From Protonemura montana (Eukaryota > Arthropoda > Insecta > Plecoptera > Nemouridae): a DNA stretch of 64,000 nucleotides. A program made the translations under genes and the position numbers. Of the stretch, positions 27,650 through 38,480 are shown in pieces; positions within the stretch are counted from its first letter, which is position 1; the number at the start of each line of letters is the position of its first letter. The stretch spans positions 10,245,701 through 10,309,700 of the forward strand of contig OX387607.1 of NCBI GenBank assembly GCA_947568835.1. Reading direction: 5' to 3'. The notes beneath the pieces were generated by a model that was not told where the DNA came from, did not search any database, and saw nothing but the letters and a program-made list of their open reading frames with translations.

Positions 27650-27965
27650 AGCATGCGTTTGTTGAAGTCAATATTTACCTCGGAAATGTGTGATATACCA
27701 GTATTGATGGATTTGGCAGCTTTCGCAAATCATTGATATACCGGGGGGGAACCCCAGTGCGTTTAGGTTTTTTGCAAAGATCACTAGTTTGCCTAACTGG
27801 TAGGGGTGAGGGTATGGTATGTGAGTGGGCAACACAGCTTAGATGATAAAGTCGAAACGGGTTGAAATGTTGACAGCTGACAAGATAAACACGAATCGAA
27901 CAACGACCCTCCTAATTGCCACTTGAAAATCAAATCCCCAAGTTTTCGGGATATACCATACTATA
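27650..27965 (+). repeat. Dispersed repeat family A, copy 4
   Basis: Shared blocks are GTTGAAGTCAATATTTACCT, CCCCAGTGCGTTTAGGTTTT, GCAAAGATCACTAGTTTGCC, GGGCAACACAGCTTAGATG, GGGTTGAAATGTTGACAGC, ACAAGATAAACACGAATCGA and TTTTCGGGATATACCATAC. It is among the best preserved copies. Confidence 0.78.
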
Positions 27966-30718
27966 CCAAACCCCATGTATCAAACTTACCGAAGTCTAAC
28001 ACCAACTCTACAAAGTTTATTACCACAGTGTAAGCTTTGCACCTTCATAAATTCAGTAGGTAATATTTAGAAAATAAATATCGCATTAACGTCACGATCA
28101 ATAAATTATTTCTTATGAACTTTATCAAAGTTATAAATTACAGTAATTTCCTTGCACAATTAGCTGCATATTTAGGTTGTATTTTGTTTGTCGTGCCATA
28201 GTTTTGGCCGCTGTACTTAGTCATACTTGCTTGCATAGAGTCAAGCAAGTTCAGGTTTGTTCAGGTACGTTGCAGTTTAAGACCAAGACCGCATTCTCTG
28301 TGTCATTCCGCCAGTTTGGTTAGAATTAGAAGCTTTTACTGAAGGGGTTCATATGGAACGTAAAAATCAATCTGCAATGCGGGTTGCATCTCTAGGCACA
28401 CCTGATACAACTAACTAGGTCAATAACTCTGATCAAGATTCGGCGGCATCGAAACAAAATAGGTAATGCATCTAATCGATCTGTCCAATGCGGGGCTACT
28501 ATTTCCAATTCGTTACGTACACATTCCTGCGTCCATTTATTCATCAGGGGAAATAATTAGCATGCAATTACATATCAAAAATGATGCACGCCCTAACACA
28601 ACTTTGTGAGACTTGAAATACCAGGAAGCCCAGCTATGAATGAGCGTATAATTATAATAATTTATCAAAAAACGAATCTACGATTTATGTGAACACCTAC
28701 GTTTCCGCCTCCGTACCTATCTGTGCACTAAAAGTACATTTTTTTTTTACTTTTAACGTCGTAGTACGATGCCTTGCGGTCATTTTCATTTTCTCAACAT
28801 GGCTGGATTCCAAAAAAAAAACCTTAGTAATTTTCAGTTTAGCTCGGTTATTTTCCACAACAGAATTACGTAGACCCGTGACAAACTTAAACAATGTATA
28901 ACAATGTGATCGCCTATCGTCCATTTCTCAACGACAAAGGCTTTAGTTGCTCTTTGAAAAGAGCTTCGTGAGCGATTCTGCGCTGAAGAGGTCATGCGTG
29001 GCACCAGCACTTGAACTTCCTCTCATTCAATTGAAGCAATAAGCAAGTGTGAAACCCGAAACCGTCGCCCCGTAGGTTCAAGATGAAGGCTACATCGGCT
29101 GCGATTGAAAGTTACAACGGGCGCCACGGATTTCGCCACCGGAAGCAGTCATACGTGCTTGCACGATTGAGCGTCATATCAAGGTGCACCATTCATTCAT
29201 GTGGTCGACAAGTGCGAATTCACCGTCGTGCATGACGAAAATGACGGGGCTACCGCACTCGGGTGATTCATCTCGAGTAATTGCAGATACTTTCCGAGAG
29301 TTAACGCTGTTTTTTTCCCTAGAAAATTGAGATATGTGACTACAGTTGTGTTAGTCTTACCTTGCCACAAGCTGGTGGACTCTGATTACACATTGCCAAC
29401 TTTAGAATGCAAAATAAAGCCAATCTTCACCGGGGAGTTTGAAATTAACCAGAATATTATGATCAAACAATGCATCATGCACTTAAATTCTTTGTGGATT
29501 TATCAGTTTATTTACGTGAAATTAATTCTATTGAAAAATAAGAACTTAAATGCAAAACTAAAAGTCCTAATGACTTCTGCTAAATACCTACCGTACACTA
29601 GCGGATTCTAGCAATGGCTGCCAAAAAGCAGTTTGCGAGCTTGGTTTCCTGCCTAAACCTGATAAAAGTTAAAAGTAATCCAAAATATATTAATTTTAAC
29701 TTTGGTTGATAAACATCTATTGTTTTTCATTAAATATTTTGTTTTCCTAAAATTATTAAATGTTTCAACCAAAGAAAAACATTATTTTGTTGCTTTTAAA
29801 TCGGATAGTTAACAGTAGCATCATGGTGTCATGTTTTCTAGGTTGGTACAAGCACCCCAGAAAGTGGCAAACTCAAATTAATCCTAGTGTAGCTTCTTTT
29901 CTACGAGGCTATCGTGTCACAGGAATGCGGGTGACATGCTATATACAGGTCCCAGATAAGACTTGTTAGGTTCAAACGAGCCCGATAAACACACAGATTA
30001 TCCCGGTACTCGAAGTAATTTTATACTAATTAAATTTATTAAATTGAAATGATACTCAATTGGGGCGAGTCATAAATAAGATCAACAATCAGATTTTTTT
30101 CAAGAGCATTTACTCGAAGTATCACAGTCCATTTATGGCCACGATATAGACCTGCCTTGGTCAATAATTACAAGTTTCACAGATTTAAAAATAATAACAC
30201 ACTTTTGCCATATTTCTTTGGAACCTTACTACCATATTAGAGATAATTTCATCTATAATGACACGATTTTAAACAAGCTTTCGTGTGGAATTGTTGTGAA
30301 GCCAACACCCAAAACGCCATATCTTATCAAACGAGTAAATCGTTTCTAATAGCCACAAGATTATTGAATTTCCGTTTGAACTGAATCTCGTTTTCTTTTG
30401 ATAGCTTGCCAGATTGGTAAGATATTATTCATCGCGCTGACAAAGCAATGCAGATACCCGAAGAACTACTGGGATTGAATCGATTCCCTCTCGACCTTGC
30501 CTATTTCCTCTGCGTTCAGATCTTTGCTGTGTGGTGCATTGCAACACGATGATGATGAGAGCTGATGACATCCCAGGTTGGCTGTGAGTAAGCAATGTGC
30601 ATTTCGCTCTCCCATCCGATGAGTAACTGACTTTGATTGGTCAACAATCACACGAGAGGTTTCATAATGATTTGGTAGTGGTTTCGCTAGGATAGGTACA
30701 AATAACCCTGCCAATCAC
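27966..30718. other. No gene seen
   Basis: AT-rich, with a moderately CpG-rich stretch at about 28960-29280. The 94-codon frame at 29327-29611 has no recognised content. Confidence 0.55.
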
Positions 30719-31133
30719 ATTGATTGATTTGTGGTGTTTAACGACGAACTGTTTTGACGACTGGCCCTGCGGCACTAGTCTAATAGCGTCGGTGAATGAG
30801 TGGATGAAGATGATGATGAACTAGCATAGCCTCGAAGGTAGGAGGAGAAACCCGGTGCCGGCACGTAGCCTACTCCTGTCGAAGAGCACCAAGGGGACCA
30901 GATCTTTGCTGGTCCCGGTACAAATCGAACAGCAGGATTCCTCCACAAATCCATGCTGTCGAGAGGTTGATAAGTAAGGCGAATGAAGTTTCTGCACTAA
31001 CTTTCATCCCTCCAACCTCTCTCCCGAACAAAACTGGTCATGTGTTTGATGGTCACCCATCCAATTCCTGACTCAGCGCCATTCACAGACGGTGTTTCCA
31101 GATTTTCAGGGATTGTTGCCATGGTGATAACAG
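30719..31133 (+). repeat. Dispersed repeat family B, copy 2 (longest)
   Basis: It runs from GATTGATTTGTGGTGTTTAA through CGACGAACTGTTTTGACGAC, a GATGATGATGAA run, GTAGCCTACTCCTGTCGAAG, GCAGGATTCCTCCACAAATC and GATGGTCACCCATCCAATTC to GGTGTTTCCAGATTTTCAGG and GGTGATAACAGC. It gives the best outline of the family (about 410 bases). Layout and size are SINE-like, but I see no certain pol III promoter. Confidence 0.78.
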
Positions 31134-31157
31134 CGTATCCTCTGTTTAGAGGATACG
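31134..31157. other. Perfect 10-bp inverted repeat, GTTT loop
   Basis: CGTATCCTCT and AGAGGATACG flank a four-base loop directly after repeat B copy 2. The comparable 3' fragment at 56938-57010 lacks it. It is not followed by a T run and would not be a terminator in this genome type. Confidence 0.8.
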
Positions 31158-32069
31158 GCCCCTGGTCAACTCCGAAAATTAAACAAAATAGAGTTGTTTT
31201 AACGCTTTGATAAAAAAAAAACACTATCCATGTCTCTTGGTAGGTAAACTAACTCGCAGCTACCACCAATTCCACGCGTTATTGCCATGTTTCCCACGCC
31301 ACACTAGCAAAATGCATCAACGCGCGAATTGCATCGCCGCATATCCTGCAACATCCTCTCTTCTCAGTTCACTTGTCATTTCCATTTCACGTTCCACTGG
31401 ACTTGTTACCTCTGTCGAGTGCAAATAGATTCCGTTGACCTCCTTTTCGAATGGCACTTTGAAAACGATTGACAAGTTCATCGCCTCTCTTCCTCGCTTG
31501 ACAGAGCCAACGGTGACAACTGGAGGAATAATACCGTTTTTATGCCGGCATGCCATGTAATTACACTTGTTCGTTTCGATCATACCCCAGCCTATGTAAG
31601 TGTACAATACCTCCGTTATGTTCCTGAATAGCTAAGTGCCAACACCCACGAAAACAGTGCGGTACATGCGAAAGTATTTCATCGGATGTCTGTATATCAA
31701 GAGAAACAACGCGAAGCGTTGAACAAAAAATTAAAAACGGAATTGTTTGCACTGCCGGCAGGTTCATTTTGAGGGAGCTTACTGTTGACACAGAGTTTTT
31801 TTTTTTGGCAAAACCGACATTACTTGCTGGTTCAATGAATACCAACACGTTTAACAACTGCTAGAACGCGAAATTGCGTTTTTTGTGCTATGGCGACAAT
31901 CTGTTTTATCAAGCTAATTACCTATCTCAACCAAGATAATGAAATGTAGGCTATTCTGAACGAGCCCCATAATACGTAAGCACGCGTAAAACACACGTAT
32001 AGGCAATTATGATATAATAATAATATAAAACTCTTTGGTAAAGCGATATTTTTAAATATAGAATGAAAT
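31158..32069. other. No gene seen
   Basis: Overlapping frames of 96 and 98 codons on the minus strand (31317-31607 and 31561-31857) lack domains. It lies between repeat B copy 2 and the retrotransposon. Confidence 0.55.
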
Positions 32070-32120
32070 TTTAAAGCATATAAGCCCGAAGCTGACCAAC
32101 TTCGTTAAAACGGTCGGTAA

Positions 32121-33380
32121 AGGTTAGCAAATAAAAGTTGGGATAATAACCAGCATGGGTTCCAAAAGGGGAAATCTACGACAACAGCTATAGCTAGCTT
32201 TATTGAGGCAGTATTAGAATCGCGGGAGAAAAATCTACATGTCTCGGGAGTTTTTTACGATTTTATGAAAGCTTTCGACACGGTAGATCACAATCTTTTA
32301 CTACAAAAATTGGAAAACGTTGGTATTACTGGCGTTGCGAATGCCTGGATTAGGTCGTATTTAAAAGATCGCAAACAAGTTGTGAACATCAGACGAGAGG
32401 GTAATGACTATCTCTCAAATGAACTAACAATCAACGTTGGACTTCCGCAAGGCTCGGTTATTGCTCCTTTAATGTTTTCACTGTTCACCAATGATCTACC
32501 CACCGAAATTACAGAAGGCAAACTAACACTCTTCGCGGACGACACTACCCACCTGATTAAATCCTCTAATTCCGACAAATTATGTATGGAAACAAATTCA
32601 GCGGTCTCTCAAATTGAGAAGTGGGCCCGCAAGAACAATCTATTTCTGAACCATGAAAAAACAGTTGTAATAAGATTTAAGGCAAATCAAAAAGAGGAAA
32701 GTAGCACGCTTATCTGGATGAATAACAGAAGTATTGTGGAAGGAGCTGAAACTAAACTGCTGGGGATAATGATAGACAAAGAACTAAACTGGAAAAGTCA
32801 CATCAACATGGTATGTAAAAAGATTGCAAGCAATTGTTTTCTTATAAAAAAATTAATGGATGTCATATCGCTAAGCCTAGTAAGAGTGGTTTATTTCTCC
32901 CATATCCAAGCAATTCTCGGATACGGCATAGCACTTTGGGGGTGGTCTCCCCACACGAAAAGGCTTTTCAAATTACAGAAGCGAGCGGTTAGAATAATGA
33001 TAAAGGCTAGTCGGGATCCATGTGCGGAATTTTATTATAAGGACTCGTGCGTTACGTTTTTTAAAAAACTGGAAATTTTAACTTTGCCGTGTCTATATAT
33101 GTATAGCACAATTATATATCTCATTGACAATTGTAGCAATATACAAACCATTGACGATGTGCACGATCATTATCTTAGAAATAAAAAGGACATCAGGCAA
33201 AACATGCATAAAATAGACAAATGGTCTAGAGGACCAACAGAAATGGGCGCCAAATTTTTTAACAGATTACCAGGATCGATCAAATGTAAAGATGGCCTGG
33301 CTTTTAAAAACGCACTGAAGGATTATTTATTAAAAAATTGTTTTTATTCGGTTGACACCTTTTTAGAACATAAAGAGTAA
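32121..33380 (+). pseudogene. 5'-truncated reverse transcriptase of a non-LTR retrotransposon (Jockey/CR1-like)
   Basis: The frame is open from 32121 (stop at 32118) to the TAA after 33380, about 419 codons. It begins inside the reverse transcriptase at NQHGFQKGKSTT, a typical LINE block. Motif A follows as FYDFMKAFDTVDH, with the catalytic Asp codon at 32259, six bases before the first ATG at 32265; that ATG is therefore not a natural start. Motif B is GLPQGSVIAP (32439-32468) and motif C is FADD (32532-32543). The C-terminal region has the family's YGIALWGWS and LQKRAVRIM blocks. The endonuclease, ORF1 and N-terminal RT are absent, so this is a dead, 5'-truncated copy. No frameshift or stop interrupts the remaining RT, which suggests a fairly recent insertion. 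The clade call is from motif style only. Confidence 0.88.
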
Positions 33381-33465
33381 CTTATACACTCTATGTAGAT
33401 TATGTTATTATGTACCTGACTTTCCAAATGTTATTTTGTGTAACCAATTATGGAAGAAAATAAAA

Positions 33466-33485
33466 TGAAATGAAATGAAATGAAA
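33466..33485 (+). repeat. (TGAAA)4 tail of the retrotransposon
   Basis: Four perfect TGAAA units follow AAAATAAAA. Some LINE groups end in a short tandem repeat instead of poly(A), and this one sits where the element should end. Confidence 0.8.
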
Positions 33486-36400
33486 TTCATAAAGGAACAT
33501 TATCCAACAACGAAACGAGGTTTAATGTTATGAGGCGCTTGAGGGCTGGTCCCTGTAATTGAGCACGATATTAGAAGGTTTGGTCGAGGAGTTATTTTCA
33601 TTACTACGTCTCTAGGGTACGAAATGCTCCTCCACACTCGCCGGACAGATAAAGCGCATGGAAACTCAAGCCGGTCACGGAAAATTTGCTGAAAACAGAT
33701 TTCTAATGAAATCGATACCGACGCTTATGCGAAACGCCATAGTCAGCTAAATGTTAAAATTAGCATTTTCCTCAGCGAGTTCGTGATGGAAGACGATAAG
33801 ATGTGGTCAATCGCACATGATGATCAATAGCTAGCAGTTTAATTGAGGGCTCAGACATGAACCGACGTAGGTACTTTCGATTTAATTTGTAAAAACGAGT
33901 TCCTAGCCGAGTTCGCGATATGGCATCGCGATGGTCGCAAAAAGTTGTACCAAGAAAATAAAAATGAGCCAACGTCCTTGAAGTCCACGTTTGAATTCGC
34001 GTCTAAACGAAGCAAGCTAAAAAGCGATGCTATAACGGACTAAACGGAGAGGCGTCACAAGAGATATATTTAGAGTGTAGTCTTCAGCGAGATGAAATGA
34101 GACACAGGTATACGACTCGAAAAGTGGGACTGGGACAGAGCGCGAGAGTCGTTCGAACTTTTCAGTAGAAAACACGGCCAAGTTTTGTACCCTTGCAGAT
34201 CATGACGCCGGCCAAGATGTCCCTAGCATCCTTCAAGACAAAGTACTCCGTGATAACTGACCTGCCCCTTAGACAGGGGTACACAGGTATAAAGTAGACA
34301 CCTTTTGCTATTGTCAGGTTACAGGTGTAACGTGAAAAGACCAGGCGTTAAATTACTGTTGCCTGCCAAAACACAAAAAACTATTTTTCAAACCTCTGGG
34401 ATCAACAGTATTTCGTACAATTGGAAGTTACACCGCCAACAAAGAAGTACCTACAGATACTTGAACAAAAACTAACAGGATAAATTCGCTTCGCGCAAAT
34501 ATCAATTGTGACCTGTTTAAAATGGCTGGCTACTCGCGAACATTCCGTATAAAATACTAGTTTCGATTCTAGGATGAACGGACATTGAGTAGTTCTGCTT
34601 GACGAGTTTCGCATGTGAGTGTAGTAGGTAACAATGGTGCCAGATCATGATACGGTTCCATAGTAAAGTCGCTTGTGTTCTGATGTAATTGCCCCAAGGA
34701 GTGTACTTAACCTTCGTGATGGTAGCAAAGAAAAATACGCTTGTCTTGCTCGAATTTAGCAAGCACGCCAATAGGCTCACGCTACTATCAATATATTATG
34801 TAATTGAAACCGTTCGATATGTCAATAGATAAAAAAAACACCTTACCTAATATCGCAGCGAAGAACAGTGTGAGCACCAAACACCCTCGGCTAAAACGTC
34901 CCATTGTTTAATTTCTTGCTAAAATTCACGATACAGTCAATTTATCACGACCGTTCAAAAACGTCGATTTTTTTTTTTTTAACGCACGTTACAAATTCAA
35001 ATATTTATTTTTCCTTATCTGCTAACCACACAATTTATTGTGACACCAAATCAAAATCCATCCGTCCGTTTGATTGCACCCCCGTCATCAAACACATAAG
35101 CACTTTAGATAAAGCACACGAACACACATATACACTCGCACGGAGTTTGCGCGCAAACACCAACAACCCCCGAGAGAAACGGCTCCTAAACCAGCCGACA
35201 ATCCACTCAGTTCAAACGACGGCAGACGACTGGCAGCAACGGCCGACCACGAAACTACATCACCGGCGCGTTCCTGCCGCCTCCATTGCGCACCATACTT
35301 TGCGCTCGCTTCACTCGTGTGACATCGCGAAGACAAAAAGAGTTGCCGAGAGAGATAACGATTTGATTCACAATCTCGCAACTGTGTGATAAGAGGTTAT
35401 CAAGATGATATTGTTGAAATCGATGTTGTAAACCTGTCAGGTGAAGGTGTGTTGATGAGTGCGATGACGTACGGTGGTAAGCGAACACAAAAGACTAGTC
35501 GGTCGGTTGGTTGGTGTAGCAATAACAACCTGTTTTATTACAAGCCGTTCGCTATTCACATTCCAGCGCCATCTGTAGGTGTTTTTCTCAGTTAGACTCG
35601 AGCGGTCAATGAAGGAGCCAGCCTTTGCGGTGTGATCGTCATAATTTCTATAACCAGTCCATTGCGTGTCAGAAAAATGTTTGCTGCCCCAACACGTGGT
35701 AACGATAGTGCATGTGGCTATCCTTTTGAACAAATCTAAACAAATATAATTACGACTCAAAATATATGTAGATCAATCGTTGAGGTTAGCTTCAGTGAAG
35801 ATTATTTGAGCTTAAATGAGTTTCAAATGCTAGAAATCTATGCAAAACGATGGTGACTCCAACTCTACTACAATTTTCGATGGTAAACACTAGCACTGAG
35901 ACTTAGTTACCATAAATAAACCCAGCGGTCGTATTGATTTGACTTTTCAAATTATTAAGTTTGAATGATCAGAAATATATTCAAAATCACTGTCAGTAAG
36001 TCTTTAGCATTTTGAAACGTTTATCGATTGGTGATTAATTACTCAAGCTCAGCCTGTAGGTGGGCATAGTTTTCAGTCACTAGCCAGATCGATCACAAAA
36101 CGGCTTAACTTTCCATCCAGCCCTCCACCCCTGCCCGTGACAAGCCCAACAAATGTCACGAGCACAGCATCCGAACTGACAAAAGCTTTTCAGCCATCAC
36201 AGAAGGTAATAGTATCTATAAACACATGAAGATAATAGAAATCATTTCACACCCCTATGGTCGTGTGCCAAGGCAGGATAAATTTACCTCAAACGCGGTC
36301 ACCCCTCAATTAACACCTAGGGATCCCACCCCAGTTCGTCCCCATTGACCATTGTTAGCCACAGAACAAGAAAAACAACCCCCGGATGTGACGCGAGTGG

Positions 36401-38324
36401 GTTCCCTGTGGCCCAATACCCTTAGCCTTTGGGATTTCGCGCCCTCTTTCCCCTGAAACCCTACTTTAAAATGCGTCTCTCGGGAATTGATAATTGAATT
36501 TGGTTGGTCGACTCTCAAAGACCGTCGGGTGGTGGCTGAGGTATTTAGGGGTTCTCTTTTTAGCTTTGGTGTCCGCCGCAAAATAGATTTTCGTAAATTG
36601 AATGTAAATTAGAAAATTAGCTGCGCGGTGGGATCAAAGTTGAATACCTATAATTACAAGTTTGGAGTTAGCAGATTGTAGAACAACCCCAAATCTTGTG
36701 AGCAGCTATATGCGAATATGTTTTGTTAAAAGTCTTCCAGCTCGGCAATCAAACTTTGTTTAAGTTTCCAATGGTTTCATTCCATCATCAAAAGTTAAAA
36801 TCGAAGCAAATTCGTTTGTTCTAACAAAAAAACCTAATCAAATTTGAAATTCAATCCATTTGCAACGCAGCATCATTGAGTTTTTACGTGTGTTATTTCC
36901 AATCGCCCTAGAGAACCAATACTGGAGTATTATTCTATGTAAGGTACCCGCAATACGGCATCACACCTTTAGGGGTATGAGGAATCCCTTTCATGAATGT
37001 ACATCTCTGTCAGAAGGACTAAGTCAGGACTAAAGCAGGACTAAGAGGAGGTCCTTATCACTGAGGCTCAAGAGATTAGTGTGACGTCGCCTTGTATAGT
37101 CTTCGGGACGGCGTCCTTGCCATCCCTACGCACATAAGACGGGGATTTCGCCACGAAACAAGACCTTTATCAAATTGAGACGCCTGATTTTTCAAGATCG
37201 CATGGGAAAGTCGTGGAAAAGAAAGGGCTGTGCTTTGGAGAGGAAAGAGGCCATGCTTTACTACTGCCATTGAAATGGAATTCTGATACCTTATTGTCTT
37301 ATCTGTTTGTTCATTCTTGGTATGTAGCTCCACAACCTGAGGCATTGCTGATTATTTCGAACTGTCACAGGTTTATCGCTATCGTGTGAAATTGCTGCAA
37401 TTAAAGCAAGGAGTAATTGCTGTTTTTTTTTCTGGGTTGACAGTTTTTGATAATGATTGTGTACGACTGCTTAGCAAGCAAAATTATCCACAAATGCTCA
37501 TTGTCATTTTAAAATCAACTTTAGTAACGGTTTTTGCTAGTAACTCTGTACGAATCGTACAATGAATGTTAAGGTCGGTGTTCGGCAGGAAGATGTACAA
37601 TTAGAGCAACATTTGGTACCAAAAATGTGGATTTTGTCAATAAGTTGGCCCCACGCGCCACGTCCAACAAATCACGGAAATTTCTATGCGAGAGTGCAAA
37701 AATTGGTTTTCGAGGAGCAAAAAGGTGCAAAATTATTATTTATTGTTATTTTGGAATACGTTTCATGATCGGGCTAATGTAAAAAAAGTCGACCAACAAT
37801 TTTCATGAAAAAATCGTGCCCTTTCTATGAGCAAATGAAAATGTTTTTAACATCTATTCCAACTGATATATAACCAAACTGAAGACATTTATTTTTAGCG
37901 CCATACCAATATATTTTAGGTTTTGCGCAACACAGAGTGATATTTCTTACTTTCTTTTGTGTGTAGCCTCCTCTCTCCAGAGATATCGACACTCAACAAT
38001 GGTGGACAGTGTACTTTACGAGCTACAAAACTCGGTGGGGTGCGAGTGTGGTGTTGACCAAAAAGGGGGGACTCACATTACACGTCGCAGAAAATCATGG
38101 GGTCGGTTGGCCCGTAATTACTTTCTGCCAGATTAATTAATTTCGACCGAATCTGAGTGGCACTGCACTCTGAAAACCGAAAGATATTCCGAAAACAGAA
38201 ATAAAATAGGATGCCATCCATAAACCTGTTGAAATAGCTGGCCATAAAGACAATTTATACAAACTTGTCTATGGTAAGTCCCAAAAACTAATGTGGATTG
38301 AATTATAAAGTTATCAAGTGACAC
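33486..38324. other. No gene seen
   Basis: It includes a more GC-rich, CpG-containing patch at about 35100-35370 that could be regulatory or exonic, but no conserved domain or clear splice pair is visible. The 161-codon frame at 34904-35389 is compositionally biased and unrecognised. Confidence 0.5.
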
Positions 38325-38480
38325 TTTCGTCGATTCGCGTTTATTTTGCCAACATTTCAATCCATCTCGACTCGACCATCTAAGCGACCAACACTCACAC
38401 ACCTTTCCTTACCCCTTTTCGTTAGATAAACGAGTGATTTTTGCAAAGACCAAAACGCACTGGGGTTACCCTTAGTTCGA
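38325..38480 (-). repeat. Dispersed repeat family A, copy 5 (inverted, partial)
   Basis: Read on the minus strand it gives CCCCAGTGCGTTTTGGTC, TTTGCAAAAATCACTCGTTT, a GTGTGAGTGTTGGTCGCTTA segment, GATGGTCGAGTCGAGATGG and ATTGAAATGTTGGC, which is the core of family A. A short plus-strand match to the family's end (CTCAAGTTTTTGGGATACAC) lies at about 38588-38610, so the locus may be rearranged. Confidence 0.68.

Larger units (their letters stand above)
32070..33485 (+). mobile_element. Truncated non-LTR retrotransposon insertion
   Basis: This is the full extent of the element: truncated 5' edge near 32070-32120, the RT pseudogene, a roughly 85-base 3' UTR, and a tail of four TGAAA units (33466-33485). 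The sequence AATGAAATT occurs just before the 5' edge (about 32062-32070) and again at the tail end (about 33479-33487). It may be a target-site duplication, though it overlaps the tail repeat, so the edges are uncertain. Confidence 0.65.

Noticed and set aside
34904..35389. 161-codon plus-strand frame
   Set aside because: Starts in poly(T)/AT-rich DNA, has Thr/His/Ser-biased composition and no domain; overlapping minus frames are equally open.
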